From: NVTR01 sp036479015
Lineage (GTDB): Bacteria; Pseudomonadota; Alphaproteobacteria; Rhodobacterales; Rhodobacteraceae
Direction: 5' to 3'
Assembly: GCA_036479015.1 (NCBI GenBank)
Contig: JAZGFB010000018.1
Coordinates: forward strand, 1 to 64,000
DNA length: 64,000 nucleotides
In this document: in pieces, positions 31,852 through 42,040 of the stretch
Layout: every line of letters starts with the position of its first letter
How positions within the stretch are numbered: the first letter of the stretch is position 1
Made by a program: the position numbers and the translations under genes
The notes under the pieces: generated by a model
Database searches by the model: none
What the model was told of the DNA's origin: nothing
The model's input: the letters and a program-made list of their open reading frames with translations, nothing else

Positions 31852-34169
31852 GCCCGCACCCGCGTGACTGCCGCCAGCACGTTTTGGGCCGTCGCTGGTG
31901 CCACCAGATCAGGATAGGTATCGCCACAGGCGGCGACCGCTTCGGACAATGCGGCAAACGCCGATATTCCCAGGTTGAACGGCGGCTCGCCCACAGCTTT
32001 TGAGCGGTAAATCGTTTCCTCACGGTTGCGGGCGTCCCACAGCGCCACATTGAAAATATCAGGCCGATCCGAACAGGCCGGGATCTTGTAGGTTGATGGC
32101 GCGTGGGTTTTCAAATTCCCGGCCTCATCCCACACCAATTCTTCCGTCGTCAGCCAACCCGCGCCTTGCACATAGGCGCCCTCAATCTGGCCAATATCCA
32201 GTGCCGGGTTCAGCGATGCCCCCGCATCATGCAAAATATCCACCCGCAAAATCCGGTTTTCCCCGGTCAACCTGTCAATCACCACTTCGGTAATTGCCGC
32301 GCCGCAGGCAAAATAATAAAATGGCCGGCCGCTGCCCGCCACCCGGTCCCATTTTATCTTGGGCGTCTTATAAAATCCGGTGGCCGACAGGCTGATGCGG
32401 TTTTCATAGGCCAGCTTTGCGGCTTGGGCAAAACCAAGAACCGTATCGCCCACATGCACGCAGCCACCCTCAAACCGCACATCGCTACATTGAAAATGTG
32501 CACCCAAAAATGCCGCCATGCGATCCCGGATCGTGTCACACGCCGCCTTAACGGCCATGCCGTTCAGGTCCGTCCCACTGCTTGCTGCCGTGGCCGACGT
32601 GTTGGGCACCTTGGCCGTATCTGTAGCCGTGATCTTCACAAGGCTGACATCCACGCCAAACCTCGCGGCCGCCACCTGCGCCACCTTTTGAAACAGCCCT
32701 TGCCCCATCTCGGTGCCACCATGGTTCATATGGATAGATCCATCCTGATACACATGCACCAACGCGCCCGCCTGGTTCAGATGCGTCAGCGTGAAGCTGA
32801 TACCAAATTTCACCGGCGCCAGGGCAATGCCCTTTTTCAACACATCGTTAGTGGTATTCCAAGCCGCCACCGCCGCCCGGCGCGCCGTATAATCGGCATT
32901 TTCCACCAGCGCATCACACAGCCCGTTCAAGACAAAATCGTCAACTTTCATGCCATAGGGCGTTGTCTGCCCGGTTTTCTTCTTTTCTAAAATATCCCCG
33001 CCGGAGGCATCCGTACCATCACCTTGCGCATCTGCGTAGAAATTCACCCGCTGCACGTCATATAGATCCAGCCCCAAATCGTGGGCAATTTGCGCCAGCA
33101 TCCGCTCAATCCCCAATACCCCTTGCGGCCCACCAAAGCCGCGATAGGCAGTGGCCGATTGGGTGTTGGTTTTTAGCCGATGGCTTTCAATGCGCGCGGC
33201 GGGCAGAAAATAGGCGTTATCGGCGTGTAACATGGCACGATCCGCCACCGGGATCGACAGATCCAGCGCCCAGCCACAGCGCGCATAGTGCACAAACTCG
33301 ACACCGAAAATTTTCCCGGCATCATCGTAGCCCACATGGTACTTTATGCGAAAATCATGGCGCTTGCCGGTGATGATCATATCGTCATCGCGATCATAAC
33401 GCATCTTGCACGGTTTCCCCGTCAAACGCGCCGCAATCGCGCAGCCCACGGCCAGCGCATTGGCCTGGCTTTCCTTGCCGCCAAAGCCACCGCCCATACG
33501 CCGAACTTCCACCCGCACCGCGTTCATCGGCACGCCCAATGCATGCGCCACCTTATGCTGAATTTCCGTGGGATGCTGGGTTGAAGAATGCACCAGCATA
33601 TCGCCGCCCTCTTGGGGCAAGGCCAGTGCGGCCTGTCCCTCAAGGTAAAAATGTTCCTGCCCGCCCATTTCAATGGACCCGCTTAAGCTATGCTTGGCCC
33701 CGTCAATGGCCGCCCCTGCATCGCCTTTGCTCCAAATCACGGGCCCGTCTTCAAACCGGCTGTTGGCTGCCAGCGCCTGATCAATGGTCAGCAGGGCTGG
33801 TTTTTGCGCATACTCGATCTTGCCCAACCGCGCGGCCTTACGTGCCGCCAGGTGGCTGGTGGCCACCACCAAGAATATCGGCTGGCCCAGATAATGCACA
33901 GAACCCGTTGCCAATAACGGCTCATCCCCGGCCGTAGGCGAAACATCATTTTCAAACGGCAGATCATCCGCCAGCAGTACCGCAACCACACCATCGCCAG
34001 CGCGCACTGCGTTCAGATCAACCGACGTCAGTTCACCATGGGCAATAGTCGACAATCCAAACGCCAGATGCAGGCAATCGCCGGGAACTGGAATGTCATC
34101 CACATAGCGCGCTTGCCCGGTCACATGCAGGGCGGCGGCGTCATGGGGCAGGGGTGTTCCTACGCTCAT
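31848..34169 (-). CDS. xdhB: Xanthine dehydrogenase molybdopterin-binding subunit
   Basis: A 773-residue large subunit. It begins GTPLPHDAAALHVTGQARYVDD, has the molybdopterin-binding loops GGGFGGKESQ and AYRGFGGPQG, and near the C terminus KAVGEPPFNLG with the catalytic Glu that activates the Mo-OH. With XdhA it oxidises hypoxanthine to xanthine and urate with NAD. It overlaps xdhA and xdhC by 4 nt on both sides, a tightly coupled set. Confidence 0.96.
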   Translation of the reverse strand: MSVGTPLPHDAAALHVTGQARYVDDIPVPGDCLHLAFGLSTIAHGELTSVDLNAVRAGDGVVAVLLADDLPFENDVSPTAGDEPLLATGSVHYLGQPIFLVVATSHLAARKAARLGKIEYAQKPALLTIDQALAANSRFEDGPVIWSKGDAGAAIDGAKHSLSGSIEMGGQEHFYLEGQAALALPQEGGDMLVHSSTQHPTEIQHKVAHALGVPMNAVRVEVRRMGGGFGGKESQANALAVGCAIAARLTGKPCKMRYDRDDDMIITGKRHDFRIKYHVGYDDAGKIFGVEFVHYARCGWALDLSIPVADRAMLHADNAYFLPAARIESHRLKTNTQSATAYRGFGGPQGVLGIERMLAQIAHDLGLDLYDVQRVNFYADAQGDGTDASGGDILEKKKTGQTTPYGMKVDDFVLNGLCDALVENADYTARRAAVAAWNTTNDVLKKGIALAPVKFGISFTLTHLNQAGALVHVYQDGSIHMNHGGTEMGQGLFQKVAQVAAARFGVDVSLVKITATDTAKVPNTSATAASSGTDLNGMAVKAACDTIRDRMAAFLGAHFQCSDVRFEGGCVHVGDTVLGFAQAAKLAYENRISLSATGFYKTPKIKWDRVAGSGRPFYYFACGAAITEVVIDRLTGENRILRVDILHDAGASLNPALDIGQIEGAYVQGAGWLTTEELVWDEAGNLKTHAPSTYKIPACSDRPDIFNVALWDARNREETIYRSKAVGEPPFNLGISAFAALSEAVAACGDTYPDLVAPATAQNVLAAVTRVRA

Positions 34170-35551
34170 GCGTTGACCTCCAACACGTTCGTGGCGATGC
34201 CCTGATCTTCCATGAAATACCGCAACAGCATGTTTTGCGCTGTCAGTAACCGGTAGGCCGCTGAGGCCCGCATATCCGACATTGGCGTGAAATCCTGGGC
34301 AAATTGCTGCATCGCGGTATTAACCGTGGCCCGGTTCCAGGCATTTCCAACCAGTGCTGCCTCAACCGCGGCCGCGCGTTTGGGTGTGCCCGCCATGCCA
34401 CCAAAGGCAATTTTTGCTTCACTGACTTTGTTGGCTTCAACCCGAATGGAAAAGCACCCCAGAACCGCCGAAATATCCTGATCAAAGCGCTTTGTTATCT
34501 TGTAGCATTTCAACCGATCAACCTGGCGCGGGATGCTCACGGCCTCTACAAATTCACCCGGCTGCCGGTCCTGTTTGCCATATTCAATAAAGAAATCTTC
34601 CAGCAAAATATCACGGCGCACATCGCCCCGGCGCAGATGCAGCCGTGCCCCCAACGCCATGAGCGCCGGTGGGCTGTCGCCAATGGGCGATCCGTTGGCG
34701 ATATTGCCGCCAATGGTGGCGGCATTGCGCACCTGAACCGAGCCAAAGCGGCGCAGCATTTGCGCCAACCCGGGGTGGTAGGCCCCGATTGCATCCATGA
34801 AATCCGTGATCGTGACGCCCGCGCCAACGCGAATATCACTTTTGCCAACGTCAATATTTTTCAGATCCTGCACCCCGGCCAGAAACCCGATCTTACCCAG
34901 GCTTTCCAGCCGTTTGGTCAGCCACAGCCCCACATCCGTGGCACCGCCGATCAGCACAGCGTCCGGGTTTTTCAGATACCACGCCGCCAATTCATCACAA
35001 GTATGCGGCATTGCCACATTGGCATCGGATGCCGTGGTTGCGACAGCGCCGATCTGGCTTAGATCATCCGCCAACCAAGCGGGTATAGGGGCGTTTTTCG
35101 CCGCCTCAGCCGCACGTATAATGGGTGCATATCCCGTGCATCGGCACAGGTTTCCCGCCAATTGCTCATCAAAATCCCTGCGCCCGTTTTTGTGGGCCAC
35201 CGCCATCGACACCACAAAACCCGGTGTGCAAAACCCGCACTGGCTGGCGTGATGCGTGACCATGGCGTCCTGAACCGGGTGCATTTCACCGCCTGGTCCG
35301 GCAATGCCTTCTACGGTGCGCAGCGCTTTACCGTTTAGCTGCGGCAGCAGCAATATGCAGGCATTCACCGCCCGCGATCCGGCGGCGTCGCTGACCATGA
35401 CGGTGCAGGCCCCACAGTCGCCTTCATTGCAGCCTTCTTTGGTGCCAGACAACCCGCGCACCTCACGCAACCAATCCAGCACTGTCATGGTGGGATCACA
35501 GCCTGTCAGCTGCATTTCGGCACCATTCAAAAGAAAATTGATCACGTTCAT
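34166..35551 (-). CDS. xdhA: Xanthine dehydrogenase FeS/FAD small subunit
   Basis: A 461-residue subunit with two [2Fe-2S] clusters and FAD. The plant-type cluster ligands are in GCNEGDCGACTV (C41, C46, C49); the second cluster uses CGFCTPGF and CRCTGY. The FAD domain has LIGGATDVGLWL and NAATIGGNIANGSPIGDSPP. It is the first gene of the seven-gene operon xdhABC-ATPase-permease-permease-BMP. The 180-nt gap to the divergent dnaE holds the promoters, none of them clear by eye. Confidence 0.95.
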   Translation of the reverse strand: MNVINFLLNGAEMQLTGCDPTMTVLDWLREVRGLSGTKEGCNEGDCGACTVMVSDAAGSRAVNACILLLPQLNGKALRTVEGIAGPGGEMHPVQDAMVTHHASQCGFCTPGFVVSMAVAHKNGRRDFDEQLAGNLCRCTGYAPIIRAAEAAKNAPIPAWLADDLSQIGAVATTASDANVAMPHTCDELAAWYLKNPDAVLIGGATDVGLWLTKRLESLGKIGFLAGVQDLKNIDVGKSDIRVGAGVTITDFMDAIGAYHPGLAQMLRRFGSVQVRNAATIGGNIANGSPIGDSPPALMALGARLHLRRGDVRRDILLEDFFIEYGKQDRQPGEFVEAVSIPRQVDRLKCYKITKRFDQDISAVLGCFSIRVEANKVSEAKIAFGGMAGTPKRAAAVEAALVGNAWNRATVNTAMQQFAQDFTPMSDMRASAAYRLLTAQNMLLRYFMEDQGIATNVLEVNA

Positions 35552-35731
35552 GCGATATTTGTGCCTCCCAGACCGGTGCTTTATGCCCCGATCACCACAG
35601 CCCTAATGTTAGGCGGTTCAATTCCGATCTGGCAAGCCCGGTTTCGGGGAAAACGTTGAAAGCTGTTTCAAGATTTACAGAACAACCGATCTGGTCTTTC
35701 GCATTTGTGGGCTGTGGCGTATTGCTTGTAC

Positions 35732-38700
35732 ATGTCCAGTTCACCCCGATTCATTCACTTGCGCCTGCACACAGAATATTCGCTATTGGAAGGTGCGGTT
35801 CCGGTCAAGAAACTGGCCGGCCTGTGCAAAACAGGCAAAATGCCCGCGGTTGCCGTTACCGATACAAACAACATGTTTGCCGCACTTGAATTTTCCGTAA
35901 CAGCCCAAGAAGAAGGCCTGCAGCCGATCATGGGGTGCCAGGTTGATCTGGGGCTTGATCTGGCAACGCGGGTGCCTGAAATTTCAACAGCCCCGTTGGT
36001 GTTGCTGGCGCAAAATGAAGACGGCTACAATAACCTGATGAAGCTCAACAGCTGCCTGCATGTAGATAATGGGGGTGCGCTGCCAAAGGTGACGCTGGAT
36101 GATTTGCGCACATATTCGGCCGGGATAATTTGCCTGACAGGGGGGGCAGATGGCCCCATAGGGCAGCATCTGCAAAACGGCCAACTGCCAAAGGCGCAAG
36201 ATCTGGCACGCGCGCTGGCACAAATTTACCCTGATCGCTTGTATATAGAGCTTCAGCGCCACCCCGGCGAAAATGGCCTGCCCGAAAATGAACAATCAGC
36301 CGAACGCGGGTTGATCGAAATTGCCTATGACATGAACCTGCCGCTTGTCGCCACCAATGACGTCTACTTCCCAAAACCGGAAATGTACGAAGCCCATGAC
36401 GCGCTGATCTGTATCGCCGATGGTGCCTATGTTGACCAACAGGAACCGCGCCGCCGCCTGACACCACAGCATTATTTCAAAAGCCAACAGGAAATGGTGG
36501 CCCTGTTCGCTGACCTTCCAGAAGCTATTGAAAATACTGTAGAAATTGCTAAGCGCTGCTCTTATTCGGCCCAGCGGCGTGACCCGATCCTGCCGGTTTT
36601 TGCCAAGGACGAAGTCCAGGAATTACGCAGCCAGGCAAAGCAGGGCCTTAAGGACCGGCTGGCGACCATTCCCATGGCTGCAACCCAAAAAGAATATGAC
36701 GACCGGCTTGAATTTGAACTTGGCGTGATCGAAGGCATGGGCTTTCCCGGCTATTTTCTGATCGTTGCCGATTTCATCAAATGGGCCAAGGATCAGGGCA
36801 TTCCGGTTGGTCCGGGGCGGGGGTCTGGTGCTGGTAGCCTTGTCGCCTACGCGCTGACCGTCACCGACCTTGATCCCCTGCGATATTCACTGCTTTTTGA
36901 GCGCTTTTTGAACCCCGACCGGGTGTCGATGCCAGATTTTGATATTGATTTTTGCATGTCGCGTCGGGAAGAGGTGATCACCTACGTCCAGGAAAAATAC
37001 GGCCGTGACCGCGTTGGTCAGATTATCACCTTTGGTGGGCTGCTGTCCAAGGCTGCCATCCGTGATATCGGCCGCGTCTTGCAAATGCCCTATGGCCAGG
37101 TGGACCGCCTGTCCAAAATGATCCCGGTCGAAGGCGTTAAACCGGTGTCGATCGAAAAGGCATTGGCAGATGAGCCGCAACTGCGCGAAATGGCGAAATC
37201 AGAAGAAGTCGTCGAACGCTTGCTGCGCTATGGCCAACAGGTAGAGGGCCTGCTGCGCAACGCCTCAACCCACGCCGCCGGTGTGGTTATCGGGGATCGC
37301 CCCATCGACACGCTGGTGCCGCTGTACCAAGACCCCCGTTCTGACATGCCCGCAACCCAGTTCAACATGAAATGGGTGGAACAGGCCGGGCTGGTCAAAT
37401 TTGACTTTCTGGGCCTGAAAACCCTGACGGTGATCCAGAACGCGCTTGATCTGTTGGCCGAACGTGACATCAAAATTGACATCGGGGCCATCCCGCTGGA
37501 CGATGAAAAAACCTACGAACTTTATGCATCGGCCAAAACCGTCGCCGTATTTCAGGTGGAAAGCTCGGGCATGATGGACGCCCTGCGCCGCATGAAGCCC
37601 ACCTGCATCGAAGACATCGTTGCATTGGTGGCGCTGTACCGCCCCGGCCCCATGGAAAACATTCCAAAATATTGCGAGGTTAAGAACGGCACCGCCAAGC
37701 TTGAAAGCGTACATCCCCTAATAGACCATATACTTGAGGAAACTCAGGGCATCATCGTCTATCAGGAACAGGTGATGCAGATTGCCCAGGAAATGGCCGG
37801 GTACACCCTGGGCGGCGCTGATCTATTGCGCCGCGCCATGGGTAAAAAGATCGCCGCAGAAATGGCGAAAGAACGGCCAAAATTTCAGGCCGGCGCAGAA
37901 AAAAACGGCGTCCCAAAGAAAAAGGCGTCAGAAATTTTCGATCTGCTCGAAAAATTCGCCAACTACGGTTTCAACAAATCCCACGCCGCCGCCTATGCTG
38001 TTGTCAGCTATCAAACCGGCTGGCTAAAGGCCAACCACCCGGTTGAATTTATGGCCGGGGTGATGAATTGCGACCTGCACCTGACTGACAAGCTGGCGGT
38101 CTACGCAGAAGAGGTGCGCCGCGGGCTGGATATTGAAATTATCCCGCCCTGCGTCAACCGATCAGGCGCGACATTTGGCGTGTCAGAGGGGCGCGTCGTT
38201 TACGGCCTTGGCGCGCTGAAAAACGTCGGCGTAGAGGCGATGAAATTGATCACCACTGCGCGTGGCGACAAAGCCTTTGCCACCCTGTTTGACATCGCCC
38301 GTCGCGCTGACCTGAAACGTATCGGCAAACGGCCCATGGAAATGCTGGCCCGATCGGGTGCCTTTGATATGCTTGACCCAAACCGACGCCGGGTGTTTGA
38401 CAGCCTGGATGCGCTGGTGGCCTATTCGGCCGCCATCCATGAGCAACGCGCCTCATCCCAGGTGTCGCTGTTTGGCGAAGCGGGTGATGATCTGCCCGAA
38501 CCGCGCCTGTCCCCGGCGGATGACTGGTTGCCCAATGAACGGCTGGCAGAAGAACACAAAGCCATTGGGTTTTATCTGTCCGGCCACCCGTTAGATGATT
38601 ACATGGTGTCACTGAAACGCAAAAACGTCATGACCCTGGAACAGGTGTCCGCCGCCGCCGAAAACGGCCCGCTGATCGCAAAAATGGCCGGTGCAGTGGC

Positions 38701-39169
38701 GGGAAAGCAGGAACGTAAATCGGCGCGGGGCAACCGCTTTGCCTTTGCGCAACTGTCTGATCCAACCGGGTTGTATGAGGTGACGATATTTTCCGACACG
38801 CTGGAAGCCGGGCGTGATTATCTGGAAACCGGCGCAAATGTGGTGATGTCGGTTGAGGCGACGATGGAATCCGAGCAGCTAAAACTGCTGGCCCGTTCCA
38901 TATCGCCGATCGATGCCGTGGTCGCTGATGCGGGCGGCATGGGGTTGCGGGTGTTTGTTGACGCCGAACAGGCAGTGGTATCGGTGAAATCGGTTCTGGA
39001 CAAAATGGCCACCGGCAAAATCGCCAAAGGCCCGGTAGAATTCTGCGTATCCGAGGCCGGTTCAGGCACTGAAACCACCATTGATACCGGGGTGGAATAC
39101 CCGCTGACGCCACAGATCAGGGGCGCGATCAAGTCGCTGGATGGCGTGATTTTGGTTGAGGATATATGA
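35732..39169 (+). CDS. dnaE: DNA polymerase III alpha subunit
   Basis: A 1145-residue replicative polymerase of the DnaE1 type. Domain order: PHP (FIHLRLHTEYSLLEG, about 1-270), polymerase core with GPGRGSGAGSLVAYAL and the catalytic DFDIDF, then GGADLLRRAMGKK, FNKSHAAAYA, and a C-terminal OB-fold/tail (about 985-1145). The PHP histidines are partly substituted, as usual when proofreading is supplied by DnaQ. ATG 35732 matches the family; the open frame from 35705 is not conserved. No clear ribosome site precedes it. Confidence 0.97.
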   Translation: MSSSPRFIHLRLHTEYSLLEGAVPVKKLAGLCKTGKMPAVAVTDTNNMFAALEFSVTAQEEGLQPIMGCQVDLGLDLATRVPEISTAPLVLLAQNEDGYNNLMKLNSCLHVDNGGALPKVTLDDLRTYSAGIICLTGGADGPIGQHLQNGQLPKAQDLARALAQIYPDRLYIELQRHPGENGLPENEQSAERGLIEIAYDMNLPLVATNDVYFPKPEMYEAHDALICIADGAYVDQQEPRRRLTPQHYFKSQQEMVALFADLPEAIENTVEIAKRCSYSAQRRDPILPVFAKDEVQELRSQAKQGLKDRLATIPMAATQKEYDDRLEFELGVIEGMGFPGYFLIVADFIKWAKDQGIPVGPGRGSGAGSLVAYALTVTDLDPLRYSLLFERFLNPDRVSMPDFDIDFCMSRREEVITYVQEKYGRDRVGQIITFGGLLSKAAIRDIGRVLQMPYGQVDRLSKMIPVEGVKPVSIEKALADEPQLREMAKSEEVVERLLRYGQQVEGLLRNASTHAAGVVIGDRPIDTLVPLYQDPRSDMPATQFNMKWVEQAGLVKFDFLGLKTLTVIQNALDLLAERDIKIDIGAIPLDDEKTYELYASAKTVAVFQVESSGMMDALRRMKPTCIEDIVALVALYRPGPMENIPKYCEVKNGTAKLESVHPLIDHILEETQGIIVYQEQVMQIAQEMAGYTLGGADLLRRAMGKKIAAEMAKERPKFQAGAEKNGVPKKKASEIFDLLEKFANYGFNKSHAAAYAVVSYQTGWLKANHPVEFMAGVMNCDLHLTDKLAVYAEEVRRGLDIEIIPPCVNRSGATFGVSEGRVVYGLGALKNVGVEAMKLITTARGDKAFATLFDIARRADLKRIGKRPMEMLARSGAFDMLDPNRRRVFDSLDALVAYSAAIHEQRASSQVSLFGEAGDDLPEPRLSPADDWLPNERLAEEHKAIGFYLSGHPLDDYMVSLKRKNVMTLEQVSAAAENGPLIAKMAGAVAGKQERKSARGNRFAFAQLSDPTGLYEVTIFSDTLEAGRDYLETGANVVMSVEATMESEQLKLLARSISPIDAVVADAGGMGLRVFVDAEQAVVSVKSVLDKMATGKIAKGPVEFCVSEAGSGTETTIDTGVEYPLTPQIRGAIKSLDGVILVEDI

Positions 39170-39175
39170 AACAAT

Positions 39176-39382
39176 TCACCAATGCGGCGGCCTGTCATCG
39201 CCGATTTGAACGCCGCCACCCTCGGCGGCTTCGCGCTCTGCCTCGCGGCGCATCAACATTTCTTGCCGCCGTTTTAGCTGACTAATCTCATCTTCTTGCC
39301 GGGCCGCAACGTCGGATAATTCTTCCACCACGCGGCTTAGATGTGCCAGGCTCTCTTCCAGATTTTGAATTTTGTCGTTCAT
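39176..39382 (-). CDS. slyX: SlyX family protein
   Basis: A 68-residue coiled-coil protein. It has the family pattern of one long helix (NLEESLAHLSRVVEELSDVAARQ) and the diagnostic C-terminal PPHW. Role unknown. It is transcribed against dnaE (stops 6 nt apart) and divergent from hisS. Confidence 0.9.
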   Translation of the reverse strand: MNDKIQNLEESLAHLSRVVEELSDVAARQEDEISQLKRRQEMLMRREAEREAAEGGGVQIGDDRPPHW

Positions 39383-39455
39383 TTCAACCCCATCGCTTGC
39401 CCCTTGGGCACCTTTTCGCTAGACCGCCCGCCAGTAAGAACCGCAGGATCAGACC

Positions 39456-40964
39456 ATGGCGAAAATTAAAAAACAGCCCCGCCCCAAGGCACAAACACCC
39501 AAGGGCTTTGTTGACTATTTCGGCGCAGAAGTCGCCGAACGCAAGGCAATGTTAGATGAAATCGCCCGCATCTATGATCTTTATGGCTTTGAAGCGCTGG
39601 AAAGCTCTGCCGTTGAAACCGTGGAAGCCCTGGGCAAATTCCTGCCCGATGTCGATCGCCCCAATGAGGGAGTGTTTGCCTGGCAGGAAGACACTGACAC
39701 CGAAAAACCCGGCGACTGGCTGGCGCTGCGCTATGATCTGACGGCGCCCCTGGCGCGGGTCTATGCCCAGCACCGCAATGATCTGCCCAACCCGTACCGC
39801 CGCTATGCGATGGGCCCGGTTTGGCGCAATGAAAAACCCGGACCCGGACGTTTTCGTCAATTCTATCAATGTGATGCCGATACAGTCGGCACGGCAAGCG
39901 TGGCCGCGGACGCCGAAATTTGTGCAATGCTGGCCGACACATTGGAAGCCGTGGGCATTGAGCGGGGCGACTATATCGTCAAGGTCAACAACCGCAAAGT
40001 TCTGAACGGTGTCATGGAGCGCGCTGGTGTTCTGGACCCGCAAGATCCCGATAAATTTGCCGATGAACGCGGCATCGTGCTGCGCGCAATTGATAAGCTG
40101 GACCGCCTGGGCCCAGACGGTGTGCGCGCCCTGTTGGGCGAGGGCCGCAAAGACGCCAGCGGTGATTTTACCAAGGGCGCCGGTCTGGGTGCACAGCAGG
40201 CCGAAATTGTCATGGGGTTCATGTCCGCCAAGGGGGAAACCGGTGCGCAAACCGTTGCCCGCCTGTCTGAACTGGTTGGCACTTCAACCATCGGCGTTGA
40301 AGGCGTGGCCGAATTGCAAACCATCGTGGGCCTGCTTGATGCCCAGGGCTATGGCGCTGACCGTATTGAAATTGACCCCTCGGTCGTGCGCGGCCTTGGC
40401 TATTATACCGGCCCGGTTTTTGAGGCAGAACTGACCTTTGAAATTCTCGATGACAAAGGCCGACCGCGCCAGTTTGGTTCTGTTGCTGGCGGCGGGCGCT
40501 ATGATGATCTGGTCAAACGCTTCACCGGGCAATCGGTTCCGGCCACTGGAATTTCCATTGGCGTTGATCGTCTGTTGGCGGCATTGCGGGCCAAGGGGCA
40601 AACCGGGCCGGGCGGGCTTGGCCCGGTTGTCGTGACGGTCATGGACCGGGATCGTTTGGCCGATTACCAGGCAATGGTGTCTGAATTGCGCGCGGCTGGC
40701 ATTCGTGCAGAAATGTATTTGGGCAACCCCAAGAATTTCGGTAACCAATTGAAATACGCCGATAAACGCCGATCCCCCGTGGCGGTGATCCAGGGCGGCG
40801 ATGAAAACGAACGCGGCGTTGTCCAGCTAAAAGATCTGTTCCTGGGCGCAAAAATTGCCCAAAGCGCCACCCATGAAGAATGGAAATCCCAGCCCGCCCA
40901 GGTTGAAGTACCCCGTGCTGATCTGGTGGCGCAAGTGCGCCGCATTCTAGCGCAACAAGTCTGA
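39456..40964 (+). CDS. hisS: Histidyl-tRNA synthetase
   Basis: A 502-residue class II synthetase. Motif 1-3 regions are visible, including LRYDLTAPLARVYAQ, GPVWRNEKPGPGRFRQFYQCD and GGGRYDDLV with GISIGVDRLLAAL, plus the histidine loop RGLGYYTGPVFE. It belongs to the longer alphaproteobacterial form; in this class some members recognise a tRNA-His lacking G-1. The stop overlaps the hisZ ATG (TGATG), so charging and synthesis of histidine are co-expressed. Confidence 0.96.
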   Translation: MAKIKKQPRPKAQTPKGFVDYFGAEVAERKAMLDEIARIYDLYGFEALESSAVETVEALGKFLPDVDRPNEGVFAWQEDTDTEKPGDWLALRYDLTAPLARVYAQHRNDLPNPYRRYAMGPVWRNEKPGPGRFRQFYQCDADTVGTASVAADAEICAMLADTLEAVGIERGDYIVKVNNRKVLNGVMERAGVLDPQDPDKFADERGIVLRAIDKLDRLGPDGVRALLGEGRKDASGDFTKGAGLGAQQAEIVMGFMSAKGETGAQTVARLSELVGTSTIGVEGVAELQTIVGLLDAQGYGADRIEIDPSVVRGLGYYTGPVFEAELTFEILDDKGRPRQFGSVAGGGRYDDLVKRFTGQSVPATGISIGVDRLLAALRAKGQTGPGGLGPVVVTVMDRDRLADYQAMVSELRAAGIRAEMYLGNPKNFGNQLKYADKRRSPVAVIQGGDENERGVVQLKDLFLGAKIAQSATHEEWKSQPAQVEVPRADLVAQVRRILAQQV

Positions 40965-42040
40965 TGTCAGCGCAAAACAGCACACGTTCCGAAGTGGCGC
41001 GCCTACAGGTATTTTTTGAAAATGCCGGGGCACAGCTGATAGAGACTGACATCTTGCAGCCCGCGGATATTTTGCTGGACCTGTACGGCGAAGACATTCG
41101 CGCGCGTGCTTTTGTCACCCATGACCCGCTGAACGGCGAACAAATGTTGCGCCCGGATTTCACCGTGCCGGTGGTTCAGATGCACATGAATGGCGGCGCT
41201 GAACCTGCGCGGTACACCTATAATGGCAAGGTTTTTCGCCGTCAGGAAGACGACAGGCAACGCCCCAGCGAATATGTTCAGGTTGGCTATGAAGTCTTTG
41301 ACCGCAGCAATCCCGCCGCTGCCGATGCGGAAGTGTTTTCACTGTTTTCCCAGGTTTTGGCGGGGCAATCTCTGCGCCCGGTAACCGGTGATATTGCAAT
41401 ATTGCGGGCCGCCGTGTCTGGGCTATCAACCACAGATCGGCGCAAATCAGCGCTTATGCGCCACATCTGGCGCCCCGACAGGTTTCGCGCGTTGCTTGAC
41501 CGGTTCGGTGGTGTATCCGCCGTGCCCCAGGCCCGCGTCGATCTGTTGTCAAACCCGGATGTTTTGGACGGAATTTCAAAAATAACCGGTGCCCGCACCT
41601 TGGATGAAATCACCGGGCGCATTGGCGCCCTGCAACAGGATGCCCAAGATCCGCCGATCAGCCAGCAACAGGTGGCACTGCTTGACCGCATATTGGCGCT
41701 GAAAACCACATCGGTGCTGGCTTTGGCGCAACTGTCTGAATTTGCTATTGAAATGCCAGCCTTGCAGGCTTCTGTCCAATCCTTCGCCGCCCGCCTTGAT
41801 GCGCTGTCGGGCCACGGTGTGAATGTTGACACGCTGGATTTTGAAGCAAGCTATGGCCGCACCTCAATGGAATATTACGACGGTTTTGTTTTTGGGTTTT
41901 ACGCAGAAGCCAACCCGGAAGTGCCGCCAATTGCCACTGGTGGCCGCTATGATGCCCTGACGCAGGTGTTGGGGCAGGGGCGCTCAATTCCGGCTGTGGG
42001 TGGTGTCATCCGCCCCGAACTTTACGGGGCCAAAACATGA
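40964..42040 (+). CDS. hisZ: ATP phosphoribosyltransferase regulatory subunit
   Basis: A 358-residue HisS-like paralogue without aminoacylation function. It keeps the class II fold (RPDFTVPVVQMHMN, YTYNGKVFRRQEDDRQRPSEYVQVGYE, ATGGRYDALTQVLGQG) and pairs with short HisG. The complex makes the first step of histidine synthesis and gives histidine feedback. It overlaps hisS by 1 nt and hisG by 4 nt. Confidence 0.95.
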   Translation: MSAQNSTRSEVARLQVFFENAGAQLIETDILQPADILLDLYGEDIRARAFVTHDPLNGEQMLRPDFTVPVVQMHMNGGAEPARYTYNGKVFRRQEDDRQRPSEYVQVGYEVFDRSNPAAADAEVFSLFSQVLAGQSLRPVTGDIAILRAAVSGLSTTDRRKSALMRHIWRPDRFRALLDRFGGVSAVPQARVDLLSNPDVLDGISKITGARTLDEITGRIGALQQDAQDPPISQQQVALLDRILALKTTSVLALAQLSEFAIEMPALQASVQSFAARLDALSGHGVNVDTLDFEASYGRTSMEYYDGFVFGFYAEANPEVPPIATGGRYDALTQVLGQGRSIPAVGGVIRPELYGAKT

